Assembly (NCBI GenBank): GCA_021527695.1
Contig: JAKFAO010000008.1
Coordinates: 124,001 to 188,000 of the forward strand
Direction: 5' to 3'
DNA: 64,000 nucleotides
Source: Naematelia aurantialba
Taxonomy: Eukaryota; Basidiomycota; Tremellomycetes; Tremellales; Naemateliaceae
In this document: positions 22,687-33,201 of the stretch, in pieces
How positions within the stretch are numbered: position 1 is the first letter of the stretch
Layout: every line of letters starts with the position of its first letter
Notes under the pieces: generated by a model
Told to the model about the DNA's origin: nothing
Seen by the model: only the letters and a program-made list of their open reading frames with translations
The model's database searches: none
Program-made: the position numbers and the translations under genes

Positions 22687-24743
22687 TCATGCAGGCAAGA
22701 ACTGGGGGGGAAAGACGCCTCTGGGGCCGTACCAGTTCCCCTTGAGCATGCTGCCAAAGTACGCTCGGGGGAAGACGTCTTTGGTGAGGTGGTAGAACAG
22801 GCTGGCGAGGTCAGCGCGGTAACCAGACCACCAGGCAGAACCGAAATCACAGTCCAGCGTCGAGAGACTCGACTTACCGGTTGGGCTTGCTCTGGTCGAC
22901 GAATCGGCCAAATGTCTCCTTACGCTCCAGGCCGTACTTGAACTCGGCGAGCAAGAGCTCGCCGCGACCCGTGAACAGGGGACAAGAGGTGTAGCCGTCG
23001 TACGTCGCTGGCGAGGAAGGGAGGGAGGCCGTGAGGAGGTGTGAGGTCAGGTTGTGCGTCAGGACGGGAGTTTGCGCCGTTATTGCTGCGGCCGTCTGCG
23101 GGGACAGAGGTGGAGCCGAGTGAGCCGAAGGGTGAACAACGGGTATCGGGACAAGGAGACAGTGAGAAGGCCGAGACGAGGAAGAACGGATCGACGCGTC
23201 AGCGCGACATCGTGAAAATAGCCAGCGAGAAAGAAGTCTCGACGGCAAGAGCAAGGCGGTGGCAAATTAGTCGCTAGCACTCACCTTCGAGGTAGGCAGA
23301 GAGGAGCTGTCTCCGAGCGAAAAGACATTCTCGTACTTCTTGTGCTGGAGGGTTGCTGAATCCACATCGACCCAGCCTGCAGCGTCCGCCAGCGGACTCT
23401 TTTTAATCCAATCGAGCGGTCCCATGGGCGGCACAACGTGCAGCAGTCCGTACTGCTTTTCGACTTTTTCGCCCTTCTTCTCGCCCGCCAACACCTCAAA
23501 CACCGCCACCTTGTCGGCCGCACGGATCTCGACGAGGTTGGTGTTGAATTCGCCGGCGATGCCTTTAGATTGCCGAATCGCGTCGAGCGCTTTCGAGTAG
23601 TGCGGGACAGAGAACATCGTGGGCATGCCGGTTATAAAGGACGAAGAGATGGGCCGCGACTGCGACTTCCAGTACGAGTCTGACATATATGCGATTTTTT
23701 GTGGAGCTATCCACATCAGACATCGACATCGACATAAAACACGCCAGGCGGGTAGACAGGGGTGCCTGGAGAGATCGGTCGCGCAACTCACCTCCGGCAC
23801 ACTTGATCACGCCGAATGGCTGGGTGAAGATCGCCTGTCCGTCCCCTCTGTACCCCGCTACGAGGTCCCACGTCTTATCGGCGGTCTCGTACGAGTAGAT
23901 TGAGGAGACTTTGGTGGTGTTTGGATCCTGAAGGGCTTGTTCGAGGCCCTTGATCTTATCCCAGTCTAGGAGCTGTCAGCTCCTGTCCTGCCTCACATCT
24001 GGCTCCTGGCTCCTGACACCAGGACGTAGCATCTGGACGGCCCTTATGACTGTGGATGCTGCTGTGAGGGCAAGTGGAGCCCTAGAGGTGCAAGTAGATT
24101 GAGCTCACTCACTAGTCTGGAGGCCAGCAGCAACGACGAGGTATTCGTAGCCCAGTTTACTGCCGTCTGAAAGAACGACCTGGTTGGTCGCTGGCTCGAA
24201 GCCGGCGGCGTTGACGGGGATATGCGCGATATGTGAAGGGATGAGCGAGTCTAGTGATCGGCGGAAGCCCTCCTTCTTTGCCAGGCCAGAGCCGACGACA
24301 GTCCAACCAGGCTGGTAGTCGTGGTTCTTGTTTGCCTGCGGATGATCAGCCTCACTCCCCATGCCTTCAGGTCGATCCCCAAGGCGACCATCAAGTTGAA
24401 CCCGAACGCAAACTCCACATTCAACCTTCCAACCCGAAAGCAAACCCCACATCCAACCCGAAAGCGACCACTGAAGCAACTGCAGAGAAAGAGAGGACTT
24501 ACATCCACAATGGCAATATCGCCGGGGTTCAGAGAGGCATTCTGCGCCTTGAGCGAGTTGTAAATCTGGTTCGCAGCCGCAAGCCCCCCCGCGCCTACAG
24601 AGCCATGGACTCAGTGAGACTCGAGTAACAAAGCACCACTGCTTACCACCTCCAATGACAACGACCTTGTGCTTGGCAGCTCCTGTCGCTGCGGTCGCGT
24701 AGCCCCTAGCCAGGGCTGGCACAGTTTGTGAGATGGCAGACAT
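22687..24743 (-). CDS. SQOR: Sulfide:quinone oxidoreductase, mitochondrial
   Basis: FAD enzyme of the inner mitochondrial membrane that oxidises sulfide and reduces ubiquinone. Exons, high to low: 24743-24647, 24594-24503, 24335-24113, 23965-23792, 23706-23285, 23095-22878, 22801-22687. They sum to 1341 nt (446 aa). The N-terminus looks like a presequence (MSAISQTVPALARGYATAA). The FAD dinucleotide motif is VVVIGGGAGGLAAANQI. Both redox cysteines of the eukaryotic (HMT2/SQOR) type are present, in IKCAGGAPQKI and in YTSCPLFTG. The second FAD motif is NVFSLGDSSSLPTSK. The protein ends with a hydrophobic/aromatic tail (GVFPPQFLPA). It shares a 258-base divergent promoter with the RhoGAP gene. 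Intron 2 contains a short tandem repeat. Confidence 0.95.
24390..24475. repeat. Intronic repeat (CCAACCCGAAAGCAAACCCCACAT units)
   Basis: In SQOR intron 2 a unit near AACCCGAAAGC plus AAACTCCACAT recurs two to three times with changes. Confidence 0.6.
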
Positions 24744-25001
24744 GACTCGGAGTGTCTGTCAGCAGCCGCTCTATGATCTTGATTATTCTATACGAGTCCC
24801 AACGACACAAAGAGAACAGAGGAAACAGAAAATATAAAGAAAGACGCTGTTGCTCGCCGACTTTGTGGAATTCCCGAATTCCTCGAAGACGTGATTCAGG
24901 CACCATTCATCCGGGGCTCCACAGCCAATGGGAAAATCACTTGGCGTAGTTGTGTGGTTCCAAAGCGTCGCCTCTTCAACGCCAAGCGGCAGCTGTCATC
25001 C
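24744..25001. promoter_or_regulatory. Compact bidirectional promoter, SQOR / RhoGAP
   Basis: 258 bases separate the two ATG codons. A CCAAT box lies near 24926 (CAGCCAATGGG). No exon is seen. Confidence 0.5.
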
Positions 25002-27077
25002 ATGGCCCTGCCCTCATCCACCGGGCTGCCCTCTCCTCCAGCGGGGAATGACGAGCCTTCAGCGCCGACATCCACACCGCCTCGAACTCTCACTCCGCTT
25101 CTGTCCACACTGTCCCGTCTATCTCTCTCCACTTCCCGCCCCTCGATGCCTTCACCCGGACCCTCTGGCTATGCCGGCAAGACGCTGCGCTTCGTCAGCT
25201 CCTCCAGCCGGTCCATCCTCTCGCGAGCTGGTGTGACAGGGCTAATCCCAGAATCGAGGGCACGAGCTCAAGCCGAGCCCTCGGCGCCAGAAGAGTCGGC
25301 ATTGACTTTTGCAAAGTCCAGCCGAGGCGTCGATGTCTCCGCGACCCTCTATCCGACCCTACAGATACATCCCTCTCCGGCCATCCACCCCATTTTGGTG
25401 CTATCGCTAGCCACCGTCAGTGATGTCCCGTCTGGGGTGGGCAACGACGAGATCTTCACGGCTCTCCTGAGAAGACTGGAGCCGTGGGTAGGCGAGGAGG
25501 GAGAAGGCGGATACGTGCTCGTTGTCCTCGCTGCGCAGGCCGAGAGGAAAAGACGAAACATGCCTGGCGGGGCCTGGTGGGCGTGGAAGTGGCGCAAGAT
25601 CCCTCGAAAGTGAGTCCAATGCCCCTCGGCGCGGCTGATGAACAGGTATCGCAAGAACCTCAAACGCCTCGTGAGCAGTTGTGGACCTCTAGGTCAAGTA
25701 GTGCGGAATAACATTTAGTATATCGTGCATCCGTCGCTATTTACAAGAAGTAAGCTCACCTGCACGGAGCAAGCCCGTACGCAGAGAGCTAACAATCGAT
25801 AGCACTCTTGCCGATCCTTCTCCCCTTTCTGTCCCCAAAGTCGTTTCCCAAACTCCACTCCCTTGCCTCCCTGCTTCAGCTTCCCGGTTCCTACGGTGTC
25901 TCGCTTAAAGGTCTGGATATCACGCTCGACGTCCTGCACGAGGAGTCACGGGTCCTCCGCGAGCGGTCCGATCACCCTGAACGCTCGCATGGAACGTCGT
26001 ACTCGGAGAAACCACACGGAGATCGGGCCAGCGTATGGGGATACGAGACCATCTCATCAATGCTGGGTACGGCGGGATCGTATCTGACCCTGCCACGCTT
26101 CGGCTCTGATGGATCTCTTCCCCTTGCGCCCCCGGACACGGCAGGCAGCAAAGGGTACTGGCGAAGGACGGCTGAGGAGGCGATCGCGGATTCACACGGA
26201 AAGACACCAAGGTTGCTCGTCGACCTCTCAAGCGTCATTCTGCAGGAATGCACGGCCACTGAAGGGATCTTCCGGCGGAGCACCAACGTGCGTTGGAAGG
26301 ACGATTCGAGCCATCTTTGTAAAGCTGACAGAGACAGTCCGAGTACTTGCCGGCGATCGAAGCCCTTCTAGACCTGGCAGTGGATCAACAGCCCAACCTG
26401 CCGTGGTCGGAGCTCGCGCAAGACGACCCCCTACTACCTCCGATCATCCTGCTGCGTTTCCTTGCAGAGCTCAAGGAGCCACTGGTCCCGCCACATGTCT
26501 ACGCGACCATTCGCGTTTCCCAAGACTTGGATTCGTGAGCCGTCCTTGTCATTCTCTTTATGGGCCGGGCGATGCTGAAGCAGGGAGAATTCGAGAAACA
26601 TTCTTACCCGCACTGCCTGCGGCGTCCCGGCATATCCTTTTGCACGTGACAAGCCTGCTGCACGAGGTATTGACGCACGAAAGCGCGACGCGCATGTCCC
26701 CACTGGCGCTGTCCATCGTGATCGCGCCGTCACTCATCCGCTCGTCGAACACGATAGACGATGCCGAGCTGTGCCTCGAACCAGGCAAGACGCTCCCGCC
26801 TGCCATGCTCAAGGCGGCCGGGAGAGAGCGAGTGCAAGAGCGGACAGGCGGTAAGGAGACGAGCGGCCCACCAGGGACGTTGGTAGGCATTTTAGAAGTG
26901 CTCATCCGGGCGGGACGGTCGGTGGTATCAGAACCTGAAGCAGCGGCAGCGACGGGCAGGGCGGCGTCGAAAGGAAGACACGACCTGTTTGAGCCGGGCC
27001 ATGGGCGGGGTCTGAGTGGGGACAGAGAGCGACGACGGTCAGGGACGACGACGGGGAGTGGGATGTTTGTGGACTAG
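25002..27077 (+). CDS. CRAL-TRIO (BCH) / RhoGAP domain protein
   Basis: Likely GTPase-activating protein for Rho/Cdc42-type GTPases, resembling p50RhoGAP/ARHGAP1 and yeast Ecm25. Exons 25002-25609, 25646-25670, 25719-25749, 25803-26287, 26338-26534 and 26588-27077 sum to 1836 nt (611 aa). After a ~110-residue Ser/Pro-rich start comes a CRAL-TRIO-like module: GGYVLVVLAA, WAWKWRKIPRKYRKNLKRL, YIVHPSLFTR, then SFPKLHSLASLLQL. The RhoGAP domain has the arginine-finger region EGIFRRSTN and helices EYLPAIEALLDLA, DDPLLPPIILLRFLAELKEP and MSPLALSIVIAPSLIRS. Exons 2 and 3 are only 25 and 31 nt. The tail is Gly/Arg-rich. The ATG at 25002 is the first that keeps the frame with a plausible N-terminus. 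Confidence 0.9.
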
Positions 27078-28830
27078 GCCCCGTCGTGGAGATGGTGGGT
27101 CGCGGGGTGGGAGAGGGGTTGGTCGTGTCAGTGGGAGCGAGGGGCCCATCTTGAGATATCACAGTGTGCAGGAGAACCAGAGGACATGGACCGGGGGACG
27201 AGGGCCCCATGCTGAAATATCACACCATGCAGGATTGTGTTGTTGTGTCCAGTATTCTATTCTGGTCTGTGTACCGTGCCAAGGGGTCGGACATGACTGG
27301 TTACTGCCGTTGGTTATGGATGCGCTCCATGTGAAACCAGAGTATGTCACGAGGTTGCGTACGACGTGTTGATCCTCACACGACGTGTCGTGTCGGACGG
27401 TCCGTCGGACGTCCGCGTGAGCTTATCGATTGCGGACCGAACAACTGTCCAACCTTGCATGGCTTGTTTATCCATGGTGAGCCTGATACAGCGCATTGCA
27501 CGGACTGTGCGGGGTTTGGTTCCAGCTGTATTGTCTCTGCTTCCGGCAGGGAATGGTGCTGTGCGGTGGTGGACGAGTGCGATTACTCGTAATCGTTAGA
27601 CTCAACCTTGTGCATATAGACCTACCACGGTGTCTCTGTATTTCCCCGCGTGCAGGCGTTTAAACTCTCCGAGAGTGAGACGCGCTACGCCCCTTCCGTC
27701 ACGCTGAACAGCCAGGTCGTCTGTCCTGCCGACTGCACTCTATCTCCTGCCCCCCCGCCCTCCCGATCACGACGCCGGCGCCTGCGCCGCCCGCGCCGCC
27801 CGCCGCGCCCGACTCGTTTGACTCGTGTTAATTAAGCTCCTCACCTTGTTCTTTTCTGCCGACGCAGTGGAGAAACCGCAGGAAGAAACGTCGCCGTCAG
27901 TGGCGGGTGTGGTGGCTGGCTGAAAAATGTGAAACACCCGGAGCAGCGATGAGATAATCCAGCGCGCCGCGCGCGCGCCCCAGTGCAAGTACCATCGTAC
28001 CTCTGTATTCAGTGTCCAAGATTGGGATAGGTAACGGGCAGGGGAGAGGGCAGGACGGGGACGGGGCGAACGAGAACAAGCACACGAACGACAAGGACAA
28101 GGACAAGATGCAGCAGTAGAGTTTTGCCTTTGGCTTGTGGGATCTGCTGCGCGACGCCATCCCTGCCGTACCGACGCCCGCCCGCCCACTTGCCATCCGC
28201 CTTCCATTGCCGAAAACGAGGCGGACGGGCGGCGACCACCAGTTCCTGTGGGTACATGGCGTGTCTCTCATCGTTAGGGCCACGCACCACGCACCACGCA
28301 CCACACCGAGCACCGACACACCAGCCGATGCGCCAGCCCTATCGGCAGAGCGACACGGTGGGTCGGCTATCCCGCAGCGAGCTAGCAAAGTATGCAAAGT
28401 GAGAACACTCGAAGAGGCGCATCCCACACTACAGTCACCAATCGCCCCTTACGGTGGTGCTGGTCGCTTTCAGCCAAGGCGCCATACGTTCGAGCTAGCC
28501 GCAGTCGTGCCGCTCGACGACCAAAAAGACCATAAGGCGCACAGAATAGCCTTAGCCCCGTAGGATAGACCATTCCATCTGCACGATATCCTCTTCGACG
28601 CTGGATATAAACCACGCTCCCACATCCTCGCAACATCGCCCTCCTCCTACTCCCGTCTCCGCTGCTTTGCTCGTTGGCGTCCCCGTCCTCGCTGGCAAGC
28701 GAAACACAGCCAGACCAACCACCGTGATCGACGAGATCCCGAACCCACGACAACCTGTCCATCGTTCATCGAGCCCCTCAGAAACCCTTCGACTCTTAAA
28801 CAAGAGACCATCTTCCATTCTATCGCAACG
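27078..28830. other. Intergenic region between RhoGAP and small secreted protein genes
   Basis: About 1.75 kb. No ORF here shows a family motif or consistent splice structure. Alternating GC runs (GCGCGCCGCGCGCGCG near 27965) and an ACGCACC/ACCACGC repeat (28285-28310) are visible. The part near 28740-28830 is pyrimidine- and A-rich and probably holds the next promoter. Confidence 0.4.
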
Positions 28831-29829
28831 ATGCGCTTCACTTTCAGCTTGCTGGTCGCTGCGTTGGCCATCGTGCCGTTCTCGGTCCTGTCTGGTGAGT
28901 GACTCACTCCCCCTCTCCCCCCTCCACCTCCGTCCACCTTCGCACCATCACCTCCACCTGCACCATCATCTCCATCACCCAACACCCCAGGCCTCCCTGA
29001 TGCTCCACCCCCATGCTCCCATATGCTATTCTATCCGAATTTGATCGTGTCCCCGCCGTCGAACATCACCCGCCACCCAGGCAACTCACACTCACCTCAC
29101 CCCTTGCCACTCAGACTCCGTGACCAAGCTGACAGCCCCAGCTCCCGTCCGTCTTCCCATGCACCCAGCCCTGGCCTCGCGAGACCCGATGAAGCTACAC
29201 AAACGCGCGACCGTGCCCCCTCCCCTGGCCGACGACGCCGACGCCGACGTCGATGCCGACCCAGAGGCAGAAACAGCGGACCTCGTCGAGGAAGCGTGCA
29301 CGGCTGTCTGTGGGACCGTGAGGGTCGAGGGAGCGCAGACTGAACGCGAGGCGCTTTGTTCTGTTGAAGGGCTGCGAGCGACCTGTGAGTCGAGTTTGCT
29401 TTCGAGCATTTCCGGATCCCCATGGCCTGTCACTGGCTCCTCTTCCTCATGATCCTCTTCCCATGTTGCACTCTCCGCCTGCCTTTCTGTCCCTCCCCCT
29501 CCCTCTCCACCCCTCCCACTAACTTCCCACCCTCCAAGGGAGAAACCCAGCAGGCACCGCTGGAAGAACCACGGGGAGACGATACCGAGATGCTCCATGA
29601 ACAACCACTGGTGACAGCGCTGACCTCTACAGTGGAATGCGCCACATGCATAGACAGCGCATGGCCAGACACGACGTGGGAGGACAGCGCGACCGCAGAG
29701 TACGAGCGTATCTTCTCGGCGTGCCACGAGGGCCCGCAGACGTGAGTGGCACTTGTACCATCCTTGATCGCGCGGGCCGCTGACGACGCTCTCAGACTGT
29801 TTGGGACGACGAAGAAGCCGATCGTATAG
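28831..29829 (+). CDS. Small secreted cysteine-rich protein
   Basis: Exons 28831-28894, 29115-29384, 29633-29741 and 29796-29829 sum to 477 nt (158 aa). The signal peptide is MRFTFSLLVAALAIVPFSVL. An acidic Asp/Ala stretch (ADDADADVDADPEAET) precedes six cysteines in segments EACTAVCGTV, ALCSVEGLRA, LECATCIDSAW and IFSACHEG. The layout (CxxxC, C, CxxC, C) resembles small secreted proteins common in fungi, without an assigned function. Introns 1 and 2 are long (220 and 248 nt). It has no GPI-type tail, so it is probably released. I do not recognise a named family. Confidence 0.75.
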
Positions 29830-30454
29830 GCGTCCCTCTGCCTGCTTCTCTCGCATAGCCCTCTAGTGTCTCTCGCATAGCGCCTTGTATATACACCTTT
29901 ACCTCCCTCGCCTCTGGCCTGCGGTTCGCCGTTGTGTCCACTCTCCCTGCGGTCCCGGCATCTGCCTCGTCTGCCTTTGTTCGAACTTAACACAGTTGTA
30001 TTTGTTTCATTCTCGAGTCGTAAATAGAAAAAGGATGACCACCGGGAGAGGGAGGTGTCCTTATAGATGGGAAGCGTTTAATCAGAAGATGATGATCATA
30101 TAGTATGAGCGACAGCAACCCTCGCTTTGTGATATCCACTGGGTAGATGGGCCGATACATGTACCTGTGTTTCTCAGTCATATATCATGCACTATTCACG
30201 AGCATTGCACACATGGAATATCGAGCGAGGCGACGTGGTCGGTCAAGAGGTAGCAGCAACAGACAGACAGGCACAGCGAGTTGATCCGCGCCACTGGCAC
30301 ATAACGCCGCATATCGCCGCCCCTTGGCCCTTAGTTGAGCTTTTCCCTCCAATAGCCTCCCTCGCATACCCGACATCCCTCCAACGACCCTCCCCTCGTT
30401 TCTCTCTTCTCTCCTCTCTTCCCGCTTCCTGCAACGCAACGCAGCAACGCACAC
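29830..30454. promoter_or_regulatory. Intergenic: 3' region and COX subunit IV promoter
   Basis: 625 bases. AT-rich elements (GATCATATAGTATGAG near 30092 and TCATATATCATG near 30178) may be the 3' end of the secreted protein gene or core promoter parts. The last 110 bases before the ATG are pyrimidine-rich. Confidence 0.4.
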
Positions 30455-31757
30455 ATGTCGCTCATCCGTACCGCCTGCCGTCCGCTTGCTCCTGCCCGCG
30501 CGGTGCGGCGCTACGCCACAGCCACGGCGACGGTCACTTCGACCCGGTCAAACGCCAGTGCTCCACTGTTAGCTAACATCGAGGCGAGCTGGGACAGCCT
30601 GCCCGCCGAGGAGCGGTACCAGGTCTACGACCAGCTGGCAGAGCTCAACAAGAAGGACTGGAAGGAGTGGACGATCGACGAGAAGAAGGCCGGTGAGTCG
30701 GGTAGTTTGCATCTCCAAGCCCTCCAATCCCGTCGAGCCTCTTTGTCTATCCAGTCGAGCGAGAGTGGAAACGGCGGAAGCGAGGGGAGAAGCTTGCACG
30801 AGGTATTAGATATTGGGGATTCCACTCGACACATCGTGCGTGGCGTCGCAGGCGCTGGAGACACACGGAGACGATCCGCGGGACAGATGCCGAGATTCAT
30901 GTGCTGATGGTACGGTCCCCTTCATTGCCTGTCGTGTGCACGTCCCGCCCTCTCGCATCTGTGCGGCTGTACCGGCATCTGTCCTAAATCCGACCTGCCC
31001 TGCCTACACAACAGCCTACTTCGTCTCGTTTGGTCCATGGGGTCCTCGAAAGCCCCTGCACGGCCCTAACCACGGAATCAAGGTGGCAGCCGTTGCTGGT
31101 GGCACCATTGCTGCGTCGCTAGGCGTGTTTGGTCTTATCCGATACTTCTGTGAGTGCTTGTCTCTCTTCTCGGCGCCATGCACGCCGTGCGTTGGCGTGT
31201 CGAGGATATACAAGGCGGTTGGGCCTGAGGAGGAGCGCGAATTGGCCGGACGATTGAGTGGAGATGCACTCTCACCCTACCCCCTCGCAGATCCTCCCCT
31301 CGCCTGGCTGCGAGGAGCATTTGTTTGAGCAAACATGAAGCGCCGATTGCTGACGATGCGTTCCGTTGGTTCTGCTTGCTCATTTACTCGCCTGCCGTCT
31401 TGGATACTTTCATCGTCATCTCTATCGTGACCACTCATATCATCCCTCATGCACGGCTACAGCCCCACCCCCGATCAAGTCCATGTCGCGCGAATACCAG
31501 GAGGCGAGTAACGAGTACATGAAGTCGCAGAACATAAACCCAATCGTGAGTCTGTCTCCATTCCTGTGCCCTCTTGCGCTCCCCGTGTCCCACCCAATAT
31601 ACAGGCTTGTCTAGCTTCCCCCTTCCTCGCCCTATGTCTAGCTTCCCCCTTCCTCGCCCTATACCCCAGTAGCAGTGCCATCTGTCTAGTCCCTTGCTGA
31701 CAGGACCAGTACGGTGTCGCGTCCGAAAACTACAAAGGCAAGGGTATGGTGCAGTGA
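30455..31757 (+). CDS. COX5: Cytochrome c oxidase subunit IV (yeast Cox5 family)
   Basis: Nuclear-encoded subunit of respiratory complex IV. Exons 30455-30692, 31015-31149, 31463-31545 and 31704-31757 sum to 510 nt (169 aa). The mitochondrial presequence is MSLIRTACRPLAPARAVRRY. The matrix domain carries LPAEERYQVYDQLAELNKKD and AYFVSFGPWGPRKPL. A single transmembrane helix follows (VAAVAGGTIAASLGVFGLI), then SREYQEASNEYMKSQNINPI and the conserved fungal end YGVASENYKGKGMVQ. Introns 1 and 2 are over 300 nt, long for this window. Intron 3 carries a direct duplication. Confidence 0.95.
31609..31664. repeat. Direct tandem duplication, 27-28 base unit
   Basis: The unit TCTAGCTTCCCCCTTCCTCG plus CCCTAT occurs twice in a row inside COX subunit IV intron 3. 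The copies look identical over the shared part. Confidence 0.85.
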
Positions 31758-33201
31758 TCGTCTTATCGGGGTCGAGGGGGCGTGGCTGGCCAGGCTTGTG
31801 GCGTTGATGGCACGGCGATGAGGTGTTGTAAGAAGGCGATGTAGATGATCATCAGCGCTCGAGTGAAAGTCAGGGTGCAGGAGGTTGCGACTGTGGACGC
31901 TGTGGCGCTGTGGCGCTGTGGAGACGGAGCCCGGGATGCGTCGGTCGATTCAGAAATCAAAAGCGCATAGATATGAATACTTACTGCTGTCGATGGGGCC
32001 TGGCGGGCAGTGGGACTGGTGTGCGGTGGTTGATCTTTACTATCATTGAGAAACTAAGCCGATGCCGAATTTGTTTTCACGGATTTCACAGAAGCGGAAA
32101 GACTCTGGGATATCCTTCAGAGTCGGCGCACGGACCGGAGTGGGGCATGTTCCGGATCGTCCTGTTGGAGAATCAAGGGTCGGAAAGTAGCTGCTCGTTG
32201 AGATCGGCGGCTGGTGGGACATGGTGTGGGTAGGGCTTGGCGAGAGTAGGAGCGGTAGGAGCAACGAGGGGTGCGGTCGACGCGATCTCGGCCATTGGAC
32301 TCGTTTCGCCACTCACATCCCGCTAGCGTCCATTGACATTGAACGGCACCCACGGCCATCAAACGCCCGTCCACGCCATTGAACCTCCATCCACAGCTAT
32401 GGAACTCGCATCCAGGGATGGAAGGACAGAGGACAGACACGGGCAGAGATGGTACACCGGCAGAGTCGTACAACAGAGAGCGTACAGGGGCAGAGCGCGT
32501 ACAGGGGCAGAGCGCATACAGGGGCACAGATCGTACCAGGTCAAGGGGACAGTGGCGACCCGCGCAGTAAAGGACCATTCATTGCTTGATCACTCCGACT
32601 CTAGGATCAGGCGACCGAGAGCCTGCGCGCCCGGCCTAGACGGCTGACCGCTCGTTCCTCCTTCGTCACTCGCCGCTTCGCTCCTCGCTCGTCAAACAAT
32701 TAGGAGCCAGCGGTGCGGCGATTACCAGGCTCTTCTGAATAACGGAAGAGCGTCGATCCGGAGCACCCGGCGGACCGTCCCTTCCTCCGCTCCTCACTTC
32801 TTCTGCTCCTCGGCTCCTCTGCACCGGCATTAAGAACTGTTTGGCGTATGGTAATTGGCACAGTACTGCGTGTCTCGGAATGGCACAAAGAATGGAGAGG
32901 GCAAGACCGGTCGGCGGAGAAGACGGACCGTTATCGCTGCCTTCTGTCAGATCAGTGAGCACTGCCCACTCTTCCGTCTACCATGTCAAGAGGACGGGTC
33001 GTCCAGCCCTATAAGAGGCTGTTTCTCAGCGCACTCCTCCACCTCGACTCGTTGATTACGATCACTACCACCATCACATCCCTGCCACTGTCACTATCAC
33101 TGTCACGATCACCTTCCCCGTCGCCGTCATTATCCTCATAACTAATACAGTCCCTGACATTGCCACTCACTGATCGAGAGACATCGGAAACCACGTGAGA
33201 C
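31758..33201. other. Intergenic region with repeats, before the orphan ORF
   Basis: About 1.4 kb without a supported gene. A tandem repeat of about 17 bases (ACAGGGGCAGAGCGCGT type) lies at 32465-32535, and loosely related CCATTGAAC/CCACGGCCATCAA units at 32325-32400. A TATA-like CCTATAAGAGG at 33008 is placed to serve the ORF at 33202. Confidence 0.45.
32465..32535. repeat. Minisatellite ACAGGGGCAGAGCGC
   Basis: Three to four degenerate copies of a 16-17-base unit, (GCGTACAGGGGCAGA), in the gap before the orphan ORF. Confidence 0.7.

Noticed and set aside
27767..28427. Overlapping minus-strand frames of 146 and 176 codons
   Set aside because: Arg/Ala/Ser-rich with no motif. The frames arise from high-GC sequence.
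32043..32312. 89-codon minus-strand frame with a plausible internal ATG
   Set aside because: Too short and without any homology signal I recognise, in a repeat-bearing gap. Not listed as a gene.
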